Assembly: GCF_021556615.1 (NCBI RefSeq)
Contig: NZ_JAKGGD010000001.1
Span: 124,001 to 188,000, forward strand
Reading direction: 5' to 3'
Source of the DNA: Paracoccus salsus
GTDB taxonomy: Bacteria > Pseudomonadota > Alphaproteobacteria > Rhodobacterales > Rhodobacteraceae
DNA length: 64,000 nt
Positions 57,619-64,000 of this stretch are shown in pieces. How positions within the stretch are numbered: the stretch's first letter is position 1; every line of letters begins with the position of its first letter. A model generated the notes under the pieces. It saw only the letters and a list, made by a program, of their open reading frames with translations, ran no database searches and was not told the origin of the DNA. A program made the position numbers and the translations under genes.

Positions 57619-58643
57619 TCAAGACATTCCTGCTGGCAGGGGCCGCGTTTGCGGCATTGACCGGCGCGTCCGTCGCGCAGGAGGTCACGCTGCGCCTGCA
57701 CCATTTCCTGTCTGCGGACGCTCCGGTTCACACGGGCTTGTTCGAACCCTGGGAAAAGGCCGTCGAGGAGCAGTCGGATGGCCGGATCGACGTCCAGCTT
57801 TATCCATCCATGCAACTGGGCGGCAAGCCGCCGCAGCTGTTCGATCAGGCCCGGGATGGCGTCGTGGACATCGCCTGGACGCTGCTGGGCTATACGCCGG
57901 GTCGCTTTCCGGTCTCCGAGGTTTTCGAGTTGCCCTTCCTGTCTGGCACGGCCACCGAAACGACCATGGCCATTCAGGATTACCAGCGGAAATACCTCGG
58001 CGACGAGTTGAAGGACGTTCATCCGCTGGTTCTGCACGCCCCGGCTGCCTACAAGTTCCACACCAAGGGCAAGCCGATCGCCAGCATGGCCGACCTCGGC
58101 GGGCTGAAGATCCGGGCGCCGTCGCGCACCATGACGGACGGGCTGAACGCGCTTGGCGCGACCGCCCTGGGCATGCCGGTGCCAGAGGTCGCGCAGGCCC
58201 TGACCACCGGGGTCATCGACGGAGCCGTCCTTCCGTGGGAGGTGTTCGGCTCGCTGCGGATCGAAGGCGTGACCCGGCAGCATACGGAATTCGGCAGCGA
58301 AAACGGCGGCCTGGCCACCTCGGTGATGGCGCTGCTCATGAACCGGGCGAAATACGACGCTCTGCCCGACGATCTGCAGAAGGTGATCGACGACAATTCC
58401 GGCGCCGCGCTGGCCGCCATCGCGGGTGAAGTCCTCGACAAGGCCGAAAGCGAAGAGCGGCAGAAAGCCATTGATGCCGGCAACGAGATCATCGTCATTG
58501 CTCAGAGCGGGCTGGCCGAGTGGAAAGAGGCCAGCCAGCCGGTCATCGACAGCTGGGTGGCGTCCATGAACGACGCGGGCCACGACGGACAGGCGATGCT
58601 GGACGAGGCACGCGCCCTGCTGGCCAAGGCGCAAGGCAACTGA
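57615..58643 (+). CDS. dctP: TRAP transporter substrate-binding protein DctP
   Basis: A 342-residue periplasmic solute receptor. Signal peptide: MIKTFLLAGAAFAALTGASV, cleavage after VAQ. The family pattern is seen in EVTLRLHHFLSADAPVHTGL, the LGGKPPQLFDQARDGVVDIA region, and LGGLKIRAPSRTMTDGLNAL, where Arg binds the carboxylate of the ligand. GGGAGGAACGC precedes the ATG. First gene of a dctP-dctQ-dctM set, downstream of the pca remnants; an aromatic or keto-acid substrate is plausible but unproven. Confidence 0.92.
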   Translation: MIKTFLLAGAAFAALTGASVAQEVTLRLHHFLSADAPVHTGLFEPWEKAVEEQSDGRIDVQLYPSMQLGGKPPQLFDQARDGVVDIAWTLLGYTPGRFPVSEVFELPFLSGTATETTMAIQDYQRKYLGDELKDVHPLVLHAPAAYKFHTKGKPIASMADLGGLKIRAPSRTMTDGLNALGATALGMPVPEVAQALTTGVIDGAVLPWEVFGSLRIEGVTRQHTEFGSENGGLATSVMALLMNRAKYDALPDDLQKVIDDNSGAALAAIAGEVLDKAESEERQKAIDAGNEIIVIAQSGLAEWKEASQPVIDSWVASMNDAGHDGQAMLDEARALLAKAQGN

Positions 58644-58659
58644 CGGCAAGGAGGGCGGC

Positions 58660-59175
58660 ATGGTCGAACAGCCGACCGAACATGCCCATCCGGTCCCGCT
58701 GCCCGGATGGCTGACCGCCCTCTGTCGCATCTTTGCCGGCATCGGCGGCATGGTGTTGCTGGCGATGATGTTGATGACCGTCACCAGCGTCGCCAGGCGC
58801 AGCCTGCTTGGCGCCCCGATCCCGGGCGATTTCGAGCTGGTCGAGATCGGCACCGCCATCGCGATCTTCTGCTTCCTGCCCTGGTGCCAGTCGACGGGCG
58901 GCAATGTGCTGGTGGATTTCTTCACGCAGACGGCTCGGCCGCGCAGCAACCACCTGCTCGAGGCCCTGGGAGACCTGATCTATCTGCTGATCGCGGCCCT
59001 GCTTCTGTGGCGGATGGTCCAGGGCGGGATGGAGATGCGCCAGTATGGCGAACAATCCATGGTGCTGCGAATCCCGGTCTGGTGGAGCTTTCTGCTCATC
59101 CTTCCGGCCATGGCCCTGCTTGTCGTGACCACGGGGGCCACGCTGGCCGGCCATCTGCGGATGGCGAGGGCATGA
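58660..59175 (+). CDS. dctQ: TRAP transporter small permease DctQ
   Basis: A 171-residue four-helix membrane protein, with helices such as IFAGIGGMVLLAMMLMTVTS and the conserved FELVEIGTAIAIFCFLPWCQ motif before it. Length is typical. AAGGAGG lies upstream. Its TGA overlaps the dctM ATG by four bases. Confidence 0.92.
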   Translation: MVEQPTEHAHPVPLPGWLTALCRIFAGIGGMVLLAMMLMTVTSVARRSLLGAPIPGDFELVEIGTAIAIFCFLPWCQSTGGNVLVDFFTQTARPRSNHLLEALGDLIYLLIAALLLWRMVQGGMEMRQYGEQSMVLRIPVWWSFLLILPAMALLVVTTGATLAGHLRMARA

Positions 59176-60491
59176 GCGGGATCGCCGCCGGGCTCACCGG
59201 GTTCGCGGTGCTCTTGTCGCTGATGGCCATCCGCATTCCCATCGGGGTCGCGATGCTGGCCGTGGGCATCGGGGGGTATGGCCTGTGGACGGGAACCGCG
59301 CCGCTTCTGGCGTTCCTCAAGACCTCGACCTATTACCAGTTCTCGACCTATTCGCTGTCGGTTATTCCGCTGTTCGTGCTGATGGGCGAATTCGCCACCA
59401 GGGCCGGGATGAGCCGGGCGCTGTATCGCACCGCCGCCGCGTTTCTCGGCCATCGCAAGGGCGGGCTGGCAATGGCCTCGATCGGCGGCTGCGCCGCGTT
59501 CGGCGCGATTTGCGGATCGTCACTGGCCACCGCCGCCACGATGGGCCAGGTCGCCCTGCCCGAAATGAGGCGCTACAACTACAGCGGTGCGCTGGCCACC
59601 GGGTCCCTGGCGGCAGGGGGCACGCTTGGCATCCTGATCCCGCCATCGGTCATTCTTGTGCTTTACGCGCTGATGGCCGAACAAAGCATCGCCAGAATGT
59701 TCGTTGCAGCCCTGGTGCCGGGCGTCCTGGCCGCACTGGGCTACATGGCCGCGGTCGCGATCTTCGTGCGCCGCAACCCCGAGGACGGACCCGCCGGCCC
59801 CCGGGCTACCTGGTCAGAAAGGCTGGGCGCGTTGCGCGAGACCTGGACGCTGATCCTGATCTTTGCGCTGGTCATCGTAGGCATGTATCGCGGCTGGTTC
59901 ACGCCCACCGAGGCGGCCGCTGTCGGCGCCTTCGGCACCGGGATCCTGGCGGTGCTGCATGGCGGGATGCGGCTGTCGGGGATCGCCGACTGCCTGCGCG
60001 GGACGGCGACGACATCGGCGATGATCTTTCTGATCCTGCTGGGTGCGGAAAGCTTCAACGCCTTCCTCGCTCAGACCCGGACGCCGATGCTGCTGGCCGA
60101 CGCGATCCGGAATTCGGGATTGGCACCGATGCTGGTGCTGCTGGCGATGCTGCTGCTGTATCTGCTTCTGGGCTGCGTGATGGATTCGATGTCGATGCTG
60201 CTGCTGACGATCCCGATCTTCTATCCGATCATCGGCGGGCTGGATTTCGGCATGCCGCGCGAAGAGACGCTGATCTGGTTCGGCATCCTGGCCGTGGTGG
60301 TGGTCGAGGTCGGGCTGATCACCCCGCCGGTGGGCATGAATGTCTTCGTCATCAACGGCATGGCGAAGGACGTGCCGATGATCGAAAGCTTCCGGGGCGT
60401 GCTGCCGTTTCTCGTCAGCGATATCGTCCGCATCGCCGCGCTGGTGGCGTTTCCCTTCATCACGCTGGGGCTGGTGCGATTCCTGGGCTGA
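59172..60491 (+). CDS. dctM: TRAP transporter large permease DctM
   Basis: A 439-residue membrane protein of about twelve helices that carries the Na+-coupled transport. SVIPLFVLMGEFATRAGMSR, GCAAFGAICGSSLATAATMG, AAGGTLGILIPPSVILVLYA and VVVVEVGLITPPVGMNVFVI are the four conserved family segments. The frame is intact with the usual length, unlike the catabolic genes before it. Confidence 0.94.
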   Translation: MSGIAAGLTGFAVLLSLMAIRIPIGVAMLAVGIGGYGLWTGTAPLLAFLKTSTYYQFSTYSLSVIPLFVLMGEFATRAGMSRALYRTAAAFLGHRKGGLAMASIGGCAAFGAICGSSLATAATMGQVALPEMRRYNYSGALATGSLAAGGTLGILIPPSVILVLYALMAEQSIARMFVAALVPGVLAALGYMAAVAIFVRRNPEDGPAGPRATWSERLGALRETWTLILIFALVIVGMYRGWFTPTEAAAVGAFGTGILAVLHGGMRLSGIADCLRGTATTSAMIFLILLGAESFNAFLAQTRTPMLLADAIRNSGLAPMLVLLAMLLLYLLLGCVMDSMSMLLLTIPIFYPIIGGLDFGMPREETLIWFGILAVVVVEVGLITPPVGMNVFVINGMAKDVPMIESFRGVLPFLVSDIVRIAALVAFPFITLGLVRFLG

Positions 60492-60579
60492 AAATTCCCC
60501 CAAGAACTGACTTGGCCGAACGCCGTCCTGGCCCTAGGCTGGTTCGATCTGAGGTCGATGCGAAAGGAGAGAATGCGCG

Positions 60580-60906
60580 ATGCCTGTTTATCTGATTGCG
60601 GATGTCACGGTGACGGATGACGCCTGGGTGCCGGGCTACGCCGCCAAGGTCCACGAGATCGCGGCCAAGCATGGCGGTCGCTACCTTTCGCGCAGCGGCA
60701 ATATCCAGACCATCGAAGGCGCGCCGCTTGGCAGCACCCTGATCGCGCTGATCGAGTTTCCGACGCGCGAGGCGGTCACGGCCTTCGCCAATGACCCGGA
60801 ATACGCGCCCTTCGCCGAAGGACGAAAGAAGGGCAGCGTAAGCAATTTCCACGTGATCGACGATACCGACCTGGCGGGCGGCATCCCCTATCTTCCCAAG
60901 GGGTAA
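60580..60906 (+). CDS. DUF1330 family protein
   Basis: A 108-residue protein of the DUF1330 family (dimeric alpha-beta barrel fold). PVYLIADVTVTDDAWVPGYA, KHGGRYLSRSGNIQTIEGAP and ALIEFPTREAVTAFANDPEY are the family blocks. AAAGGAGA lies before the ATG. Function of the family is undetermined. It follows dctM after 88 bp and may or may not belong to that transcript. Confidence 0.9.
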   Translation: MPVYLIADVTVTDDAWVPGYAAKVHEIAAKHGGRYLSRSGNIQTIEGAPLGSTLIALIEFPTREAVTAFANDPEYAPFAEGRKKGSVSNFHVIDDTDLAGGIPYLPKG

Positions 60907-60935
60907 GCGCCAGGATCGGCTTGTCGAAGCCCGAC

Positions 60936-62276
60936 TCAGCTGGCCGTCAGCATGTGCGACATCCCGACAAAGGTGATCGCCAGCCCCATGACCGCAAACA
61001 GCGCATCATGCAGCGGGTCCCAGGCCCGGTGCTTGATCGCCAGCCGGATGATGAACACATGCAGGAACCAGCCGGCCAGCATCTGCCCGACAATCGCACC
61101 GGTCAGCCCGCCCAGCTCGGCCCCGATCAGGAATGCGCCGATCTGCACGCCGGCGCGCAGCATGTTCAGCAGTGACGGAGACCGTGAATCGCCCGCCGCC
61201 AGGGCCGCCTGCGGATAGGTCATGCCCAGCACGACCGGGACCTGCGCGCAGGCGATCAGCGACACGATCGGACCCGCGCCCTGATAGCGGAAGTCATAGA
61301 GCAGATCGATGATCCACGGACCGCCCACCGCCATCACCGCGATCATCGACAGCACAATGCCCGTAAGGCCCATTCGCATCCGGCGCACCGTGGCGAAGTT
61401 CTGCGGCGATTCATGGGGCGGACTGTCGCGATAGACCGGGATGATGGTGCGTCCGGTGATGTTCTCGGCCAGCGCCATCGGGAAGGAGGCAAGGAAGAAG
61501 CCGATATTGTAGACGCCCAGCTGTTCGAGGCTGAGATACTTGCCCAGCACCGCCTTGTCGCCCTGCGACAGCACGAAACCGCAAGCCGAGCTGAGCGTGA
61601 TCCACTTGCCGAAATGGATCAGTTCCCGCACCGCGTCGCGGTCCCATTCAAAGCGCGTCGCCGGCCCTTTGAAGTAGTATCGGGTCAACAGGACCTTGAC
61701 GCCGGTGCCGGCGAACTGGCCGAAGACCAGCGCCCAGACTGATCGCGTCAACAGCGCAAAGGCGATCATCGCGACGACCGAAGCGGCCTGCGTGGCCAGT
61801 TCGATCTTGGTCACGGTCCCCAACCGGATGTGGCGCTGTGCATGTTCGATATTGGGCGACACCAGGCCGCCGATCAGCAGGCTGGCGGCGACGGCCGGCA
61901 TAAGCTGGACCAGCATCGGCGCGTCATAGAACTGCGCGGCAGGCCATGCCAGCAGGCAGATCACCACGAAATAGAAGCTGTGCAGCATCATCTTCACCGA
62001 CCAGGCGGTGTTGAGGAATTTCGGATCGTCGCCGCGCTTGCTTTGCATGATCGACGGCGTCAGCCCGACATCGGTCACCATCACGACGCCCAGCACGAAC
62101 ATCGTCACCAGCGCCATCAGGCCAAACGCATCCGGAAACAGCAGCCGGGTCAGGATCAGGTTGCTGGCAAGCCGCAGCCCCTGGGCGAAGAAGTAGCCCA
62201 TGCCGGATATGGCCGAGCCGCGCAACACCCTCTGGGTGATGCTGGTGCCCGACAGATAGGTCATGACTCGTCTCAT
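60936..62276 (-). CDS. Polysaccharide flippase (Wzx-like, MATE/MOP superfamily)
   Basis: A 446-residue membrane protein with about twelve to fourteen helices, related to oligosaccharide flippases that move lipid-linked repeat units across the inner membrane. GSAISGMGYFFAQGLRLASN, LILTRLLFPDAFGLMALVTM and GKYLSLEQLGVYNIGFFLAS are the typical blocks. The start ATG at 62276 overlaps the stop of the upstream GT4 gene by four bases; MTYLSG at 62264 is possible. Part of an exopolysaccharide or capsule gene block. Confidence 0.88.
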   Translation of the reverse strand: MRRVMTYLSGTSITQRVLRGSAISGMGYFFAQGLRLASNLILTRLLFPDAFGLMALVTMFVLGVVMVTDVGLTPSIMQSKRGDDPKFLNTAWSVKMMLHSFYFVVICLLAWPAAQFYDAPMLVQLMPAVAASLLIGGLVSPNIEHAQRHIRLGTVTKIELATQAASVVAMIAFALLTRSVWALVFGQFAGTGVKVLLTRYYFKGPATRFEWDRDAVRELIHFGKWITLSSACGFVLSQGDKAVLGKYLSLEQLGVYNIGFFLASFPMALAENITGRTIIPVYRDSPPHESPQNFATVRRMRMGLTGIVLSMIAVMAVGGPWIIDLLYDFRYQGAGPIVSLIACAQVPVVLGMTYPQAALAAGDSRSPSLLNMLRAGVQIGAFLIGAELGGLTGAIVGQMLAGWFLHVFIIRLAIKHRAWDPLHDALFAVMGLAITFVGMSHMLTAS

Positions 62277-63493
62277 CGGCGGATGGCTTTCTCGATCAGG
62301 CGGGCCAGTTTTCCGGCCTCGCGGTCAATGTCGTGGCGTTGCAGGACACGTGCCCGCCCGGCCCGGCCCATATCCGCCAGCCCGTCGGCAGAGCACGCGG
62401 CGGCCAGAGCGATCCCGTCGGCCAGCGCGCCGGCATCGCCCGCCGGCACCAGCCAGCCGGTTTCGCCCGGCAGGACCAGTTCGGGATTGCCGGCGATATG
62501 GGTCGCGATCACGGCACGACCGGCGGCCATCGCTTCCATGACCACCATCGGCAGACCCTCGGCAAAGCTGGGCAGGATCAGGGCGTGGCTCTCGGCCAGC
62601 ACGCGACGCACTCCGGCCTCGTCAAGCCATCCCGTCAGCGTCACGGCGTCTTCGACACCATGTGCGGCGATCGCGGCCTCGATCCGGGAACGCATCGGGC
62701 CGTCACCGACCAGTGTCAGATGGACCTGTGCACCCTGCCCGCGCGCGATCGCCAGCGCCTCGGGCAAAAGCAGCTGACCCTTCTGTTCCGCGAACCTGCC
62801 GATGTTGACCAGCCGCAGCGGCCCGTCAGGCGGGCCGGGCGGCATCGGGCCGGGCTTGGGAAAGCGGCCGGGCTCGATGCCGCAATGGACCACGTGGATG
62901 CGCGGCCAGTCGTCGTAACCCGCCCACCGGCATAGCTGGCTGCGACCATGAGACGAGATTGCCACCGCAAAGCTTGACGCCGCCACCTTGTCGCCAAGGC
63001 TCAGCCCCTGCGGGCTGTCAAACTCCTCGGGGCCGTGAACCGTGAAGCTGAAGCCGGGCCCGCCCAGATCGCTGACGAGGCAGGCAACGGTGGTCGAATT
63101 CGTTCCGAAATGCGCGTGCAGATGTTCCAGCCCCAGCGACTCGGCCCGGCGCGCGACATGGGCCGCCTCGATCAGATAGATCATGTGCCGCAACCTGCCC
63201 TGCGCGGACCGCCCGCCCATCCGCCACGCAGACCCCAGGGCCCGACCGAACCGCGCCGGCCTCGAGGCGGCCAGCCACACGGCATCCGCAAGCAGACGCG
63301 CTCCGCCAGCCTTCAGGACAAGCTCGGTCCGATCATATTCCTCGATGTCGGCGGGGTCCACCAGGCCGGCGCGATCGCTGCGCATTGCGAAACGGTGCAC
63401 CTCGATCCCGCGCCGTTCCAACGCCCGGATCTCGCGCCGCACAAAGGTCACGCTGGGTTGGGGGTAGGTGTTCAACAGATAACCGATACGCAA
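62273..63493 (-). CDS. Glycosyltransferase family 4 protein
   Basis: A 406-residue GT-B enzyme. RIGYLLNTYPQPSVTFVRRE at the N-terminus and HLHAHFGTNSTTVACLVSDL are typical of exopolysaccharide GT4 enzymes such as WcaL-like proteins; RLVNIGRFAEQKGQLLLPEA and ALILPSFAEGLPMVVMEAMA carry the donor-binding motif with the ExxG-like acidic residue. The start is TTG at 63493 with GAGG about seven bases upstream. It overlaps the flippase by ATGA. Confidence 0.9.
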   Translation of the reverse strand: MRIGYLLNTYPQPSVTFVRREIRALERRGIEVHRFAMRSDRAGLVDPADIEEYDRTELVLKAGGARLLADAVWLAASRPARFGRALGSAWRMGGRSAQGRLRHMIYLIEAAHVARRAESLGLEHLHAHFGTNSTTVACLVSDLGGPGFSFTVHGPEEFDSPQGLSLGDKVAASSFAVAISSHGRSQLCRWAGYDDWPRIHVVHCGIEPGRFPKPGPMPPGPPDGPLRLVNIGRFAEQKGQLLLPEALAIARGQGAQVHLTLVGDGPMRSRIEAAIAAHGVEDAVTLTGWLDEAGVRRVLAESHALILPSFAEGLPMVVMEAMAAGRAVIATHIAGNPELVLPGETGWLVPAGDAGALADGIALAAACSADGLADMGRAGRARVLQRHDIDREAGKLARLIEKAIRR

Positions 63494-63595
63494 GACAGAC
63501 CTCGCCTCACACCAAGGCCGCGACAGGCGGCACGTCCGGCCTAGCGCATTCCATGCTGCCGCGAAAGCGGGGCTTGCCTGCCATTAGAGACAATC

Positions 63596-64000
63596 TCACC
63601 GCCCGCGCGTCCAGTCGGCCGCCCCGTGCCGCCCGATCCGGACAGCAACCGACACCGAGGCGTAGACGGCGAAACCCACCGGATCGCGCAACGCCAGACG
63701 CGCCGCGCCACCTGCCCCAAGCCTGGCCTTGCCCTCGTTTTCCAGGATCTCGGGCCAGCGTTGGGCGATCTGCGTGACGCCGGCATCCTGACGTCGGCGG
63801 ACACGCACCAGTCGCGACCAGCCCTCGACCATCGGCCAGCGATAGGTGGCGGCAAGGCCGATCCGCTCGTCCGGGGAAAATTGCAGCCGCACGAAGGTGT
63901 CGTCCGAGATGATGTCGGGAAATTCCCCCCAGCGCGCCCGCCCGGCGGCATTGACGGCGAACAGCCCGTAACCCGGCGCATCGCCTTGCGCGAAAGGCAG
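63596..64000 (-). CDS. Glycosyltransferase family 2 protein, C-terminal part
   Basis: The last 134 residues of a protein whose start lies beyond the window edge. GLFAVNAAGRARWGEFPDII and SDDTFVRLQFSPDERIG match the late part of GT2 enzymes: after the catalytic base region the Asp-Asp pair is followed by RLQF. The final 60 residues run to an Arg-rich end at ADWTRGR. It precedes the GT4 and flippase genes on the same strand with a gap of about 100 bp, forming one polysaccharide block. Confidence 0.75.
   Translation of the reverse strand: MPFAQGDAPGYGLFAVNAAGRARWGEFPDIISDDTFVRLQFSPDERIGLAATYRWPMVEGWSRLVRVRRRQDAGVTQIAQRWPEILENEGKARLGAGGAARLALRDPVGFAVYASVSVAVRIGRHGAADWTRGR

Overview
The window is about 64 kb of GC-rich chromosomal DNA from an alphaproteobacterium, most likely of the Rhodobacteraceae/Paracoccaceae (Paracoccus-like). 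This rests on the style of the core genes (F1 operon atpHAGDC without the Fo genes, glmU-glmS pair, class II DAHP synthase, gloB next to clpA), many ATGA/GTGA start-stop overlaps, a Hint-domain protein, TRAP transporter genes, and perfect TTAA-N7-TTAAC CtrA boxes. The genus is inference; no rRNA or tRNA gene was found. Nearly all of it is ordinary housekeeping chromosome, broken by three accessory stretches.

Layout. 0-4.3 kb: hotdog thioesterase, cupin, beta-hydroxyacid dehydrogenase, and divergently a penicillin-acylase homologue whose expected nucleophile serine reads as glycine. 4.3-5.75 kb: a four-unit, 11-bp phased GTGCAC array and an AT-rich two-gene membrane-protein islet placed directly behind the lpd terminator. 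5.8-26.5 kb: lpdA, MFS, queA, gph, glmU-glmS, cmk, rpsB-tsf, an mttB homologue, hemolysin III, eda, MFS, xseA, purD, prs, an HCCA isomerase-like protein and an alpha/beta hydrolase. 26.5-32 kb: an H-type lectin gene and the F1 ATP synthase operon. 32-44 kb: a GT25 enzyme, a methyltransferase, gloB, clpA, an unexplained gap of about 0.95 kb, aroK-aroB, a small membrane protein, a secreted protein, xerD and a CorC/CNNM protein. 44-53.7 kb: a large glycosyltransferase-like/TPR protein, transketolase, DMT exporter, LpxL-like acyltransferase, glycosyltransferase, class II DAHP synthase and a GlxA-type regulator.

53.7-60.9 kb is the most informative accessory region. A Hint (hedgehog/intein) domain gene sits behind two tandem CtrA-type boxes. 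It is followed by the wreck of a protocatechuate/4-hydroxybenzoate pathway: a frameshifted LysR (pcaQ-like) remnant, a few dozen codons of pobA fused to the last codons of pcaH, an open but drifting pcaG without a partner, an intact BKACE-type beta-keto acid cleavage enzyme, and a pcaB with an apparent internal deletion. That pcaB remnant runs by an ATGA overlap into an intact TRAP transporter (dctPQM). From 60.9 kb to the end lies a surface-polysaccharide block: flippase, GT4 and a truncated GT2.

No CRISPR array, prophage or recognisable insertion sequence is present. The best candidates for undescribed biology are the AT-rich membrane-protein islet with the adjacent phased GTGCAC array, the CtrA-box-preceded Hint protein, and the apparently nucleophile-less penicillin-acylase homologue.
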